Shown: positions 27,901 to 37,116, counted from the first letter of the stretch. The stretch: 64,000 nt of DNA from Prevotella sp. P5-50 (GCF_002251295.1 NZ_NPJA01000011.1:1-64000), one strand, 5' to 3'. The notes: a model not told the origin generated them from the letters alone. Program-made: numbers and translations.

Positions 27901-28403
27901 AACTCACGCAGTTGTGTTACGATGATCGAAGTGTCAATATTCTGTCCCTGCTCTAAGGATAAGGTTCGCTCGTCCATCTGACGACGTGAAATGACCAGTT
28001 CTGCCAATGCCTCAGGATAGCTGACGATGAGGTAACGCCCGTCTTTCATCATGCAACGGCTCAATACCTCGGTGCGGAGAATCTCGTTGGCAGCGTCTCG
28101 CTGTGCGTATTTGATGGCACGGCGATATGAGGAAGGGAAAAACAATACCTGTTCGTTGCCCAACATCTGTGTCAAGTCATGATAGAAATAGCCTGCCTCT
28201 TCCTCGTCGTTGAGTATAAATAGTGCATTGGGCAACAGATTCTTCTGCGCCATAGTGGCAAACAGTACTGATGCGGCAGAGCCAGTCAGTCCTTCTAAAA
28301 ACAAGGTTTTGATTTTCTTGCCAGACAGACTTTTTGCCGTAGCCCCCACTTGTGGAGCAACGGAAAGGAGTTCGATGAGGTCTTCTATCTTCAGTGTTGT
28401 CAT
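24996..28403 (-). CDS. mfd: Transcription-repair coupling factor
   Basis: Mfd displaces RNA polymerase stalled at DNA damage and recruits UvrA. The 1135-residue protein has the UvrB-homology N-terminus (SYPEALAELVISR), the RNA-polymerase interaction domain (FEVGDFVVHVDHGIGKFGGL) near the middle, and a RecG-type translocase: Walker A VCGDVGFGKTEVAVRAAF, Walker B LLIIDEEQKFGV, then TMTATPIPRTLQFS and MRGRVGRGNRKAFCYLL. A TRCF C-terminal domain follows. The start at 28403 (MTTLKIEDL) is preferred to the in-frame Met at 28442, because a TACTTTTG -7 box (28445-28452) lies just upstream. Confidence 0.96.
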   Translation of the reverse strand: MTTLKIEDLIELLSVAPQVGATAKSLSGKKIKTLFLEGLTGSAASVLFATMAQKNLLPNALFILNDEEEAGYFYHDLTQMLGNEQVLFFPSSYRRAIKYAQRDAANEILRTEVLSRCMMKDGRYLIVSYPEALAELVISRRQMDERTLSLEQGQNIDTSIIVTQLREFGFHEVDYVYEPGQFALRGSILDVYSFSCEYPFRIDFFGDDIDSIRTFDVTDQLSRDRRDRIQIVPELSVTSEERVPFFSFLSKETLLVTKDLLFVHDSIDRTYREGFSSQALTERMEGQTEMEQQETMQQMRKETQLISGSQFTEAISGLRRIEIGAHATGVPQATLRFNTLQQPLFHKNFDLLRQSFTDYLSKGYRIYVLADSVKQLQRLKDIFSADEEKQALHFTPVEKTIHEGFIDHDLRLCIFTDHQIFDRFHKYSLRSDKARSGKVSLTLKEIQQFEVGDFVVHVDHGIGKFGGLVRMPQGNGYQEMIKIIYNGGGAIYVSIHSLYKVSKYKAQDNGEPPRLSQLGTGQWERLKERTKNKLKDIARDLIRLYARRRREQGFAFSADCFMQHELEASFLYEDTPDQLKATNDIKADMEKARPMDRLVCGDVGFGKTEVAVRAAFKAACDSKQVAVLVPTTVLAYQHFQTFQGRLKDLPVRVDYLSRARSAKQTKAILKDLEEGKIDIIIGTHKLIGKTVKFHDLGLLIIDEEQKFGVSTKEKLRQLKTNIDTLTMTATPIPRTLQFSLLGARDLSIIQTPPPNRYPIHTEIHTFGPEIIADAINFEMSRNGQVYFVNPRINDLQRIADLIHTYIPDARVVIGHGRMKPDELEQAIFDFANYDYDVLLSTTIVENGIDIPNANTIIVNGANHFGLSDLHQMRGRVGRGNRKAFCYLLAPPLADLPQESRRRLEALENFSDLGSGIQIAMQDLDIRGAGNLLGAEQSGFIADLGYETYQKILTQAMTELKNEEPTFAEVADAEASTPINTDGPYVSDCTLESDLELYFPDQYVPSDSERMLLYRELDNLQTDEQLEAYRRRMEDRFGPVPPAAQELMHVVTLRRYACLLGCEKIILKQGRMSMYLVSKADSPYYQSEAFGRVIDFAVGNPRRCQLRDVNGKRSLLISNVPSVAEAIQLLRPLTQQ

Positions 28404-28513
28404 TACTTTCAGGGATTGTAGGCTTCGTGAAGCCGAAAACAATGCAAAAGTAATAAAAAAAAGGCAACTGGAGAAGTAACCTGCAATGTAAATGAAAATA
28501 AAGTGCGTTTCGC

Positions 28514-28544
28514 TTTGTAGTTTAAGTCTTTTTTGCTAATTTTG
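28514..28544 (+). promoter_or_regulatory. Promoter of the SLBB/Wzz operon
   Basis: TTTG (28514-28517), 19 nt, TAATTTTG (28537-28544), a full match to the Bacteroidota consensus, with a leader of about 75-100 nt. Confidence 0.75.
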
Positions 28545-28624
28545 CATCGCATTTTGCTTTTCCTTTAGGAAAAAGCATAGTTGCGCTGACTCAAACAAGA
28601 GGAATAAAAAGTAATCAGATAAAT

Positions 28625-31120
28625 ATGAATTTTCAAGTAACGAGCATGAAAACAATGGCAGGCTTGAAGCGCAATATGGTGGTTGCGCTCATGATGCTGT
28701 CTTCGTTGACGGTTGCCGCACAGAGCGGAATGACCGACACGCAAGTGATGCAGTTTGTGGCAAGGGAGGCGAAAGCCGGAACGTCACAGTCGCAGATTGT
28801 CACCAAGTTGATGCAACGTGGAGTGAAGATCGATCAGATCAGACGTGTGCGCAACCAGTATGATAAACAGATCAGAAGCCACAATATGAGTGCTGCGGCT
28901 GATGCTGCCGTCGGTGATGCAAGCAACCGCATGCGGCATAGTGCATCGCAACAGCAGGAACTGGAGAACGGCAAGGTTAATACAGCTTCTGAGAATGCTA
29001 ACGATGCCAGTGAAGACCATCAGTTGGCAGAGCAGGAAGTAATGGCTACCCAAGGACATTCTGCCGAGACTAATGGCAAGAAAGTGTTTGGACGTGACAT
29101 CTTCAACCAACGCGCCCTTTCATTCGAACCCAATATGAATATCGCCACACCGCAGACCTATGTGCTCGGTCCTGGTGACCAAGTGGTCATCGATGTTTAT
29201 GGCGCTTCGCAGAATACACACCAACTGACCATATCGCCAGAGGGAACGGTGACGGTTCCTGGATACGGACCGATTTATGTGAGCGGAATGACGGTGGCTG
29301 CTGCCAACGGAAAAATTCGTTCTACACTCGGATCACGCTATGCCAGCAGTAAGGTGAAGCTCTCTGTGGGACAAACACGCACCATCATGATCAATGTGAT
29401 GGGTGAGGTGAGGACACCGGGTACCTATACCCTCAGCGCTTTCTCTACTGTTTTCCATGCCCTCTACAGAGCTGGCGGTATCAACGATATCGGTACACTA
29501 CGTAATGTGAAGGTCTATCGTAATGGAAAACTGATTACCGTGGTGGATATCTATGAATATATTCTCAACGGCAGATTGGCGGGTAATGTTCGTCTGCAGG
29601 ACGGTGATGTGGTACAGGTAGGACCTTACGATTGTTTGGTTGGTGTCACGGGTAATGTGAAGCGCCCGATGTTCTACGAAATGCGTAAGAACGAGAGCGT
29701 GGCAACTTTGTTGAAATATGCTGGAGGATTTACCGGAGATGCCTATAAGAAGGCTGTCAGACTGGTGCGTCAGACCGGTGAACGCTATTCGGTATTTAAT
29801 GTCGATGAGTTTGATATGTCATCATTCAAAGTTGATGACGGCGATGCAGTAACCGTAGATGGTATGCTCAACCGCTATGAGAATATGGTTGAGGTGAAAG
29901 GTGCCATATTCCGCCCCGGACAGTATCGGTTGGGTGGTGAGGTTACTTCTGTGAGAGGACTGATAGAGCGTGCAGAAGGCGTTACCGAAGATGCTTTTAC
30001 TGCTCACGCTGTATTGCATCGCATGAAGGCTGACCGCAGTCTTGAAGTGGTCTCGGTTGATGTACAAGGTATTTTGGCAGGTACTGTGCCCGATATTCCA
30101 TTGAAGAATGAAGACGTGCTCTTTATTCCAACACAGGCAGAACTGCGTTCAGAGCGTACTTATACGATTACTGGTGAGGTGATGTCACCAGGAACTTACG
30201 AATATGCCGACAATACCTCGGTAGAGGACCTCATCATGCAAGCAGGTGGTCTGACAGACGCTGCAAGTACTGCAAAGGTTGATGTGTCGCGTCGTATTCG
30301 TGACCCCAAGGCCACCACAACCACACGAGAGATTGCACAGACATTCTCGTTTGCCCTGAAAGACGGATTCGTGGTCGATGGTAATAAGGGATTTGTATTG
30401 CAACCCTATGATGTGGTACACGTGCGCCGTAGTCCTGGTTATGTGACACCACAGAACGTTACTATCAAGGGCGAGGTAAACTTCCCTGGCGTACAGACGA
30501 TGAACATGAAAAACATGCGACTGAGTGATGTCCTGGCAATGGCTGGAGGTGTGACCGAGAATGCCTATATGCGTGGTGCACGACTGGTACGTGTGAAAAC
30601 GCAAGAGGAAAAGGAGCGCACTAAAGATGTGTTGACTGCACTCAAAAGAAATATGAGTGAGCGCGACTCAGTTGCTATGGAAAACTTGGATTTGGAGAAT
30701 ACCTACGTAGTGGGTATTGAACTCGATAAGGCCATGGCTGATAAAGGTGGTCAATACGACATCATTTTGCGTGAAGGCGACGTGATCACAGTACCAGAGT
30801 ATAATGCTACGGTCAAAGTGTCGGGTGACGTGATGTTCCCCAATACTGTTTCATTTGTGGGTGACAAAGGTTATAAGTGGTATGTTAACAAGGCAGGTGG
30901 CTTCGGACTGCGTGCCAAGAAGCATAAGACCTTTGTCGTTTATACCAACGGAACTGTGGCACAGGTTGGACATGGTGCAAAAATAGAGCCAGGCTGTGAA
31001 ATCGTAGTGCCAAGCAAACGTAAGCGTGAAGGATTGAACTTCGCACAAATGCTTTCTGCAGGAACCAGCTTAGCAAGTTTGGCAGCTGTGGTTGCCTCTC
31101 TTGTTTCTATCACTAAATAA
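28625..31120 (+). CDS. SLBB-domain polysaccharide export protein (Wza-like)
   Basis: This 831-residue protein has a signal peptide (if started at 28649, MKTMAGLKRNMV...VAAQ), a helical linker, the polysaccharide export domain (TYVLGPGDQVVIDVYGAS, about residue 178) and then a series of SLBB beta-grasp repeats (for example VMGEVRTPGTYTLSAFSTV, ITGEVMSPGTYEYADNTSV and IKGEVNFPGVQTMNMKNM). It ends in a hydrophobic segment (TSLASLAAVVASLVS). It is probably the outer-membrane channel for an exopolysaccharide. A Wzz-type gene follows, overlapping by 1 bp. No glycosyltransferases are adjacent; those at 61-64 kb may be partners. Confidence 0.88.
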   Translation: MNFQVTSMKTMAGLKRNMVVALMMLSSLTVAAQSGMTDTQVMQFVAREAKAGTSQSQIVTKLMQRGVKIDQIRRVRNQYDKQIRSHNMSAAADAAVGDASNRMRHSASQQQELENGKVNTASENANDASEDHQLAEQEVMATQGHSAETNGKKVFGRDIFNQRALSFEPNMNIATPQTYVLGPGDQVVIDVYGASQNTHQLTISPEGTVTVPGYGPIYVSGMTVAAANGKIRSTLGSRYASSKVKLSVGQTRTIMINVMGEVRTPGTYTLSAFSTVFHALYRAGGINDIGTLRNVKVYRNGKLITVVDIYEYILNGRLAGNVRLQDGDVVQVGPYDCLVGVTGNVKRPMFYEMRKNESVATLLKYAGGFTGDAYKKAVRLVRQTGERYSVFNVDEFDMSSFKVDDGDAVTVDGMLNRYENMVEVKGAIFRPGQYRLGGEVTSVRGLIERAEGVTEDAFTAHAVLHRMKADRSLEVVSVDVQGILAGTVPDIPLKNEDVLFIPTQAELRSERTYTITGEVMSPGTYEYADNTSVEDLIMQAGGLTDAASTAKVDVSRRIRDPKATTTTREIAQTFSFALKDGFVVDGNKGFVLQPYDVVHVRRSPGYVTPQNVTIKGEVNFPGVQTMNMKNMRLSDVLAMAGGVTENAYMRGARLVRVKTQEEKERTKDVLTALKRNMSERDSVAMENLDLENTYVVGIELDKAMADKGGQYDIILREGDVITVPEYNATVKVSGDVMFPNTVSFVGDKGYKWYVNKAGGFGLRAKKHKTFVVYTNGTVAQVGHGAKIEPGCEIVVPSKRKREGLNFAQMLSAGTSLASLAAVVASLVSITK

Positions 31121-32208
31121 TGAAAGGTATGACTATGGATGAGAATAACAAGATGAATCAGGTGGAGGAAGCAAGCTCCATCGACTATGCTGCCTTGTGG
31201 GCTGCTGTCAAGCGTCGCAAACATCTCTATGTCATTGTGCTGCCTGTGGCTTTCGTTCTGGCTTGTATCTATGCCTTGGGACTGCCCAACTATTATAATG
31301 TACAGGTGAAACTGTCACCAGAACTGTCGTCGAAGAGTAGTACCAGTTCGCTTAGCGCTCTGGCAAGTCAGTTTGGCGTCAATCTCGGAGGTCGTGCAGC
31401 TACAGAGGCACTCTTTCCTACGCTCTATCCTGACTTGATGAACTCGGTTGATTTCAAAACCAGCCTCTTTCCTGTAAAGGTGAAGCGTGAAGAAGATAAG
31501 AAGGTGATGACCTACTACGACTATCTGCTCAACGAACAGAAAACACCATGGTGGTCGGGAGCTGTCAAGGGGCTGATGAGTATCTTCGGCAGTAAAGAGA
31601 AAGAGAAGAATCTTAAGGTGGATCCGTTCCGCCTGACCAAGACACAGACTGCAATTGCGCAGGTGATAGATAAGAAGGTTGTGTGTGATGTGGATAAGAA
31701 AACAATGGTCATCACTATCAATGTAACTGACCAGGATCCGCTTATTGCTGCCACCATGGCTGATTCGGTGAAAGTGCGTCTGCAAGACTTTATCACAGAG
31801 TATCGTACCAAGAAAGCGCGTCATGATTTGGCTTATACACAAAAACTCTATAAAGAGGCTAAGGAACGCTATACTCGCGCACGACAGAACTATGCTTCGT
31901 TCTCGGATGCCAACCAGGATTTGATTCTTGAGAGTGTACGTAGCAAACAGACTGATCTTGAAAACGAGATGCAACTGCAGTTTAATGCCTATAACACACT
32001 GGCTCAACAGATGCAGATGGCTGAGGCCAAAGTGCAAGAGGATACTCCTGCCTTTACAACCCTGCAGAGTGCTACGGTTCCTGTGAAGAAGGCTGGTCCT
32101 GTTCGTTCCAAAATGGTACTGATGTTCCTCTTCCTCGTGTTTATCGGAACAACAGCCTATATCCTCTATAAAGAGGGTGAACTGAAAAAACTGATTGGTA
32201 TAGGATAA
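31120..32208 (+). CDS. Wzz/chain-length-determinant family protein
   Basis: The 362-residue inner-membrane protein has the two-helix Wzz topology: the first membrane segment at about 40-60 (LYVIVLPVAFVLACIYALGLP), a periplasmic part with a coiled-coil-like region (TQKLYKEAKERYTRARQNY), and a C-terminal segment (KMVLMFLFLVFIGTTAYILY) preceded by PVKKAGPVRSK. There is no tyrosine-kinase domain. It controls polymer length or couples to the SLBB exporter it overlaps (TAATG). Translation may start at 31120 or at the in-frame ATG 31135. Confidence 0.88.
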   Translation: MKGMTMDENNKMNQVEEASSIDYAALWAAVKRRKHLYVIVLPVAFVLACIYALGLPNYYNVQVKLSPELSSKSSTSSLSALASQFGVNLGGRAATEALFPTLYPDLMNSVDFKTSLFPVKVKREEDKKVMTYYDYLLNEQKTPWWSGAVKGLMSIFGSKEKEKNLKVDPFRLTKTQTAIAQVIDKKVVCDVDKKTMVITINVTDQDPLIAATMADSVKVRLQDFITEYRTKKARHDLAYTQKLYKEAKERYTRARQNYASFSDANQDLILESVRSKQTDLENEMQLQFNAYNTLAQQMQMAEAKVQEDTPAFTTLQSATVPVKKAGPVRSKMVLMFLFLVFIGTTAYILYKEGELKKLIGIG

Positions 32209-32226
32209 TACCTATATTATATATAC

Positions 32227-32260
32227 AAAGAAGCCGGTTCCTCATCGAACCGGCTTCTTT
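32227..32260. terminator. Bidirectional terminator
   Basis: Perfect 14-bp arms AAAGAAGCCGGTTC and GAACCGGCTTCTTT around CTCATC, between the Wzz gene and convergent trpB2. Confidence 0.9.
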
Positions 32261-32323
32261 GTTATTAGCTATGTTGGAGAGTCGGCATGGATTTTCTTGG
32301 GCGATACTCTCCGAAATGTATCT

Positions 32324-32354
32324 CCATTCCTCCATACTTGGCATGGAGGAATGG
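32324..32354 (-). terminator. Hairpin just after the trpB2 stop
   Basis: CCATTCCTCCAT and ATGGAGGAATGG pair perfectly over 12 bp around a 7-nt loop, 12 bp past the trpB2 stop. No U-tract follows on this strand, so it may protect the 3' end rather than terminate. Confidence 0.5.
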
Positions 32355-32366
32355 ATGGACTGATTG

Positions 32367-33737
32367 TTATTCCTTGATGATGGGCTCCAGCTCGCTGACG
32401 TTTCTTTCGATTTCTTCGTCAGAAACGGTGTAGTTCTGCAGATCGCCGCTGATAAACTGCTCATAGCTTGGCATGTCGATGAGACCGTGGCCAGAGAGGC
32501 AGAACAGGATGACTTTCTGCTCACCGGTTTCCTTGCACTTCTTGGCTTCGCGAATAGTGGCTGCGATGGCATGGCAACTCTCAGGGGCAGGGATGATGCC
32601 CTCGGTGCGGGCGAAGAGCATTCCGGATTCGAACGATTCCAATTGGGGAATATCCACACCATGCATCATCTTGTCCTTGATGAGCTGTGACACAATCATG
32701 CCGGCACCATGGTAGCGGAGACCGCCTGCATGGATATTGCTGGGCTTGAACTGATGGCCGAGCGTAAACATGGGTAATAATGGTGTGTAACCAGCTTCGT
32801 CGCCGAAGTCATACTGGAACTTACCGCGAGTCAGCTTAGGACAACTATTGGGTTCGGCTGCGATAAACTCGGTATGACGCTCTCCGCTGATGTTATGGCG
32901 CATGAAGGGGAATGCTATACCTCCGAAGTTGCTACCGCCGCCAAAGCAAGCAATAACAGTATCGGGATATTCACCAGCCATCTGCATCTGCTTTTCAGCC
33001 TCCAGACCGATGATAGTCTGGTGCAGACCAACGTGGTTGAGTACAGAACCTAATACATATTTACAATGGGGAGTGGTGGTAGCCAACTCTACTGCTTCTG
33101 AAATGGCTGTACCAAGTGAACCGGGATGCAACGGATCTTTGGTGATGATATCCTTACCCGCACGTGTTGACATGGATGGAGAACCGGTAACGGCAGCACC
33201 GAAAGTACGCATAACAGATGAACGATAGGGCTTCTGCTGCATGGTAATCTTTACCTGATAAACCGCACATTCGAGACCGAATATCTTGGCAGCATAGCTC
33301 AGAGCCATACCCCACTGGCCGGCACCAGTCTCGGTGGTCACATTGGTTGTGCCTTCTTGTTTGGCATAATAGCATTGGGGAAGGGCGGAATTGATTTTAT
33401 GAGAACCCAAGGGGTTGACACTCTCGTTCTTGAAATAGATATGGGCAGGAGTGCCGAGGGCTTTTTCCAACTCATAGGCGCGTACCAATGGGGTAGAACG
33501 GTAAAAACGGTATTTGTCGAGCACTTCCTCGGGAATGTCTATCCACTCATGCTCCATGTCCAGTTCCTGTTTACTACACTCTTCGGGGAAGATATGTGCC
33601 AAATCCTGCCATGTTAAGGGCTTGTGGGTCTGGGGATGGATGGGAGGCAGTGGCTTGTTGGGCATGTCTGCCATGATGTTATACCACTGTGTTGGAATCT
33701 CATTCTCCGGTAGGAGATACTTCTTTTGTTTTGTCAT
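32367..33737 (-). CDS. Tryptophan synthase beta-like protein (TrpB2)
   Basis: This PLP enzyme matches the TrpB2 branch of tryptophan synthase beta chains: it is longer (456 residues) than TrpB1, with an N-terminal extension (YLLPENEIPTQWYNIMADMP). The PLP-lysine motif is NPLGSHKINSA, followed by TTETGAGQWGMAL and the phosphate loop ACFGGGSNFGG. TrpB2 makes tryptophan from indole and serine, often without TrpA. No other trp genes are nearby. The start at 33737 (MTKQKKYLL) is favoured over the upstream Met. A TACTTTTG -7 box is at 33765-33772 on this strand. Confidence 0.9.
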   Translation of the reverse strand: MTKQKKYLLPENEIPTQWYNIMADMPNKPLPPIHPQTHKPLTWQDLAHIFPEECSKQELDMEHEWIDIPEEVLDKYRFYRSTPLVRAYELEKALGTPAHIYFKNESVNPLGSHKINSALPQCYYAKQEGTTNVTTETGAGQWGMALSYAAKIFGLECAVYQVKITMQQKPYRSSVMRTFGAAVTGSPSMSTRAGKDIITKDPLHPGSLGTAISEAVELATTTPHCKYVLGSVLNHVGLHQTIIGLEAEKQMQMAGEYPDTVIACFGGGSNFGGIAFPFMRHNISGERHTEFIAAEPNSCPKLTRGKFQYDFGDEAGYTPLLPMFTLGHQFKPSNIHAGGLRYHGAGMIVSQLIKDKMMHGVDIPQLESFESGMLFARTEGIIPAPESCHAIAATIREAKKCKETGEQKVILFCLSGHGLIDMPSYEQFISGDLQNYTVSDEEIERNVSELEPIIKE

Positions 33738-33815
33738 TGTCTTATGGTTTAGTGTTTTGTACGACAAAAGTAATGAAAAATAATGAGAAAAAGAGGATAA
33801 AAACTAAAAAATTGC

Positions 33816-33823
33816 TACCTTTG
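33816..33823 (+). promoter_or_regulatory. -7 promoter box almost abutting the symporter start
   Basis: TACCTTTG ends 8 nt before the ATG at 33832, so a transcript starting about 4 nt after the box would have almost no leader. No TTTG is found at the expected -33 spacing. Confidence 0.45.
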
Positions 33824-33831
33824 TGTGCGAT

Positions 33832-35280
33832 ATGATGATATTAGCGATAGTTTTGGGCTATTTTTGCTTGCTGTTTGCCATCAGCAGATGGACGGGAAGA
33901 CATGCAGACAATGATACGTTCTACCGTGGCAACAGACAGTCGCCATGGTATATGGTGGCTTTTGGCATGATAGGTGCATCGATATCTGGTGTGACCTTTG
34001 TAAGTGTGCCGGGTATGGTGACACGTATTGATATGACCTATTTGCAAACATGTATGGGGTTTATCTTGGGCTATGTTATCGTAGCTTTTGTTCTCCTACC
34101 TTTATATTATAGGTTGAACCTGACCACCATTTATTCGTTTTTAGGGCAACGTATTGGACGAAGGGCTTATCGCACAGGGGCATCGTTTTTCCTCTTGTCG
34201 AAAATGACAGGGGCAGCGGTGCGTTTTTATGTGGTGTGCTGGATTTTGCAGCAATGTATCATGATGCAGATGCCTGATGGAATGCGACAGATAGGTGAGG
34301 GATGGCTTTTTACATTTACGGCGTTAGTAATGGTGGCTCTGATATGGCTCTACACCAGAAAAGGTGGCATACGCACACTGGTATGGACTGATTCGCTGCA
34401 GACTGCCTGTCTCTTTGGAGCGTTGATACTGATGCTTATTATGGTTACCAAACAATTGGAAATGGGGGTTGGTGATGCTGTATCGGCCATAGCAGATAGC
34501 GAAATGTCGCGCATCTTTGTGTTTGATGACTGGATGTCGAAGCAGAATTTCTGGAAACAATTCTTCAGTGGTGTGTTCATCGTCATTGTCATGACGGGAC
34601 TTGATCAGGATATGATGCAGAAAAATCTTACTTGTAGTTCATTGCGTGATGCACAGAAAGATATGACGACGTATGGTGTGGCTTTTCTACCTGCCAACCT
34701 GTTGTTCCTTTCGCTTGGTGCTTTGCTCGTTATGCTTGCTCATCAACGTGGTATTGCAATTCCAGAGATGGGTGACCAACTGTTACCAACTTTTGCTGCA
34801 TCTGGGCTGTTGGGACCTGCGGTGGTTGTGCTCTTTATTTTAGGTATCTTGGCTGCCTCATTTTCAAGTGCCGATTCGGCTTTGACAGCTATGACAACAA
34901 GTTTCTGTGTTGATATCTGTGGGAAACCATACGATGAAAACCTACGCAAAAGATCACATTTGATTATTGCTGTGATTTTTGTGGTCTTTGTTTTGCTTTT
35001 TCGTTTGGTGAATTCCACCAGCGTCATTGATGCCATCTATGTGCTCTGTGGTTATACCTACGGGCCGTTGCTTGGACTCTTTGCGTTCGGGCTGTTGACC
35101 CATAGGCAGACCAATGACCGATGGGTACCCTATGTATGCTTGGCTTCTCCTTTGTTCTGTTGGGGACTTGACGCTATTGTGGGATATTATACGGGCTATC
35201 GATTCGGTTATGAACTGCTGATGCTTAATGGTTTATTCACCTTTGTCGGTCTGCTGGCTCTTCGGCCGACGAGTAAGTGA
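33832..35280 (+). CDS. Sodium:solute symporter (SSS family)
   Basis: The 482-residue membrane protein has about 13 helices in the LeuT-fold SSS pattern. Family signs are FYRGNRQSPWYMVAFGMIGASISGVTFVSVPG near the N-terminus, the RKGGIRTLVWTDSLQT loop, TGLDQDMMQKNLTCSSLRDAQKD, and FILGILAASFSSADSALTAMTTSFCVDI. The substrate cannot be deduced. The start at 33832 is preferred because a GTG at 33823 overlaps the promoter box. Confidence 0.9.
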   Translation: MMILAIVLGYFCLLFAISRWTGRHADNDTFYRGNRQSPWYMVAFGMIGASISGVTFVSVPGMVTRIDMTYLQTCMGFILGYVIVAFVLLPLYYRLNLTTIYSFLGQRIGRRAYRTGASFFLLSKMTGAAVRFYVVCWILQQCIMMQMPDGMRQIGEGWLFTFTALVMVALIWLYTRKGGIRTLVWTDSLQTACLFGALILMLIMVTKQLEMGVGDAVSAIADSEMSRIFVFDDWMSKQNFWKQFFSGVFIVIVMTGLDQDMMQKNLTCSSLRDAQKDMTTYGVAFLPANLLFLSLGALLVMLAHQRGIAIPEMGDQLLPTFAASGLLGPAVVVLFILGILAASFSSADSALTAMTTSFCVDICGKPYDENLRKRSHLIIAVIFVVFVLLFRLVNSTSVIDAIYVLCGYTYGPLLGLFAFGLLTHRQTNDRWVPYVCLASPLFCWGLDAIVGYYTGYRFGYELLMLNGLFTFVGLLALRPTSK

Positions 35281-35370
35281 ATCGATGATGCAATACAAAT
35301 ATTGAATCATCCTTCGGTCTGAATAAACCGAAATTAAATATGATGACCGGTTCTCACATGAGAGTTTGCA

Positions 35371-37116
35371 TTATTGATTTCTTAGTTTCTCAAAATACTC
35401 CGATGGTTGCATGCCCATTACCCGCTTAAAGGTGGTGGCGAAGTATTTCGGATCTTTGAATCCCACTTGATAGGCAATATCGCTGACACGCAAGTCTGGG
35501 TCTGACTGCGCTATCTTGCAGGCTGTCTTGATGCGCATGTCACGGATAAAGGTCGAAACATTCTTTCCTGTGGCTGCTCGCAACTTATTATATAAGGTGG
35601 AACTGCTGGCTCCAATGTCAGAAGCAAGCCTGTCGCGATCGTAGTCAGAATCGGATAAGTTGGCTTTGACAAGTTCGGTGACACGGTTTACAAACTCATT
35701 GTCTATTGGGCTGTCTGATGAAGTGATTTCCTCAATATGTTCGTCTTGATGGGTGGCATCAATATTTATCTTTTGCTGGTATTGACGGCTTAATAGCGTG
35801 TTATTGATATGAAGCAGCAGATCGGTCATGCGGAATGGTTTCTGCAAACAGATGTCTGCGCCTTCTTGCAGGGATAGTTCGCTGTCATTGGTGTCGGCAT
35901 TGCCCGTCAGCGTAATAATTGGCAATTGATTCTTGGAATAATTTTGGCGAATAACAGTTGTCAGACTAATACCATCAATTTTAGGTAGATTGGTTTCTGC
36001 CACTACAAGTTGGATATTTCCTTCTTTTACCAGTCGGAGCGCATCGGCACCATTGCTCGCTGTGAGTATGTTGTAGTATGGACTTAAGGCATGTGCCATC
36101 AGATTAAGCATCTCAGGATTATCGTCTGCAAGGATGATGTTGATGCTTTTGCTGCCATCTGCTGATTTCTCGGATTTTTTTATCGGGGTCAGCAAAGGCA
36201 GCAGATTGTTGGCATAGGTACGGATAAAACTCTCTGATGACTTTTGTTGATGATTGGTTTGTGCGTCGGTGAAGGCCTCTTTTCCTATGGGCAACTCGAT
36301 GGTGACGGTAGTTCCCTGACCTTGAAGAGTTTTGTAGTGGATGTTGCCACCATGTAGTCTCACCATATCGTTGACGAGTGATAGGTTGGGGTAGGTTCCG
36401 GTAATCATGGACTCCTGAAAACTGGATATAGATGGAGCATTGAATATTTTCTCTACTTCTTCGGGGATGATGCTTACGCCATTGTCGCTAATACGTATAT
36501 ATAGGTGGTCGTAGTCAGAATTTGTACTCACATCTAAAGTTACGGTACCGTCGGTACCTGTATATTTTGTGGTGTTCTGCAACAGATTAAAGATGATTTT
36601 ATCTATTTTGTCAGTATCTGCCCAACCAACCATCGTGTCTGGTTTACAACTGATGTCAAGGTTGAGGCCTTTCTTGTTCATTAACGGCGCTATGCATAGT
36701 GCGGTATCTCTGATGGATTGCATTACATCGCATTGATGTACATGTAGATTCATCTTACCCGTATAGATTAGTGTGGCCTCGTCCATTTGTTGCAGAAGAC
36801 GCAATGATCGTTGGATGTTAAGGTCGATCATGTTTAACTCGTCTTGCAGTTCAGGATGATTGCCTCGTAGCTGTTCGATAGTGCTACTGATAATGGTCAT
36901 TGGGGTTGACAGATTATTAGTTAGGTTGGAGATGGTACACTCCAACAGCATCTTGTTTTTGCTTCTTAGATGGATAGAAAGCCTTCTTGATAACCAAAAA
37001 TGGCCTCCTATCAACAATCCTGTGGCTATAATCAACAGAATGATGGTCAAGTTTGTCATATCTATAACTGTATTTTCGGTTGCGAAGATACGAAAATAAG
37101 TTTGAAATACATTCAT
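35371..37116 (-). CDS. Hybrid two-component-like regulator with degenerate kinase and receiver, AraC DNA-binding domain
   Basis: Order of parts: membrane helix (about 22-42), HisKA-like region (55-115), HATPase-like region (165-275), receiver (325-440), AraC-type helix-turn-helix (about 480-581, ending KYFATTFKRVMGMQPSEYF). It has no large periplasmic sensor, unlike typical Bacteroidota hybrid regulators. The H-box reads LTNNLSTPMT, with Asn 67 where the phosphorylated His belongs. The G1 box is DNGVS and the glycine-rich G2 lid is absent. The receiver keeps DD (331-332), Thr 404 and Lys 426, but the phospho-acceptor is Glu 374 (VVAETNLP). It probably acts without phosphotransfer. A start at 37059 is also possible. 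The target genes are unknown. Confidence 0.85.
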   Translation of the reverse strand: MNVFQTYFRIFATENTVIDMTNLTIILLIIATGLLIGGHFWLSRRLSIHLRSKNKMLLECTISNLTNNLSTPMTIISSTIEQLRGNHPELQDELNMIDLNIQRSLRLLQQMDEATLIYTGKMNLHVHQCDVMQSIRDTALCIAPLMNKKGLNLDISCKPDTMVGWADTDKIDKIIFNLLQNTTKYTGTDGTVTLDVSTNSDYDHLYIRISDNGVSIIPEEVEKIFNAPSISSFQESMITGTYPNLSLVNDMVRLHGGNIHYKTLQGQGTTVTIELPIGKEAFTDAQTNHQQKSSESFIRTYANNLLPLLTPIKKSEKSADGSKSINIILADDNPEMLNLMAHALSPYYNILTASNGADALRLVKEGNIQLVVAETNLPKIDGISLTTVIRQNYSKNQLPIITLTGNADTNDSELSLQEGADICLQKPFRMTDLLLHINNTLLSRQYQQKINIDATHQDEHIEEITSSDSPIDNEFVNRVTELVKANLSDSDYDRDRLASDIGASSSTLYNKLRAATGKNVSTFIRDMRIKTACKIAQSDPDLRVSDIAYQVGFKDPKYFATTFKRVMGMQPSEYFEKLRNQ

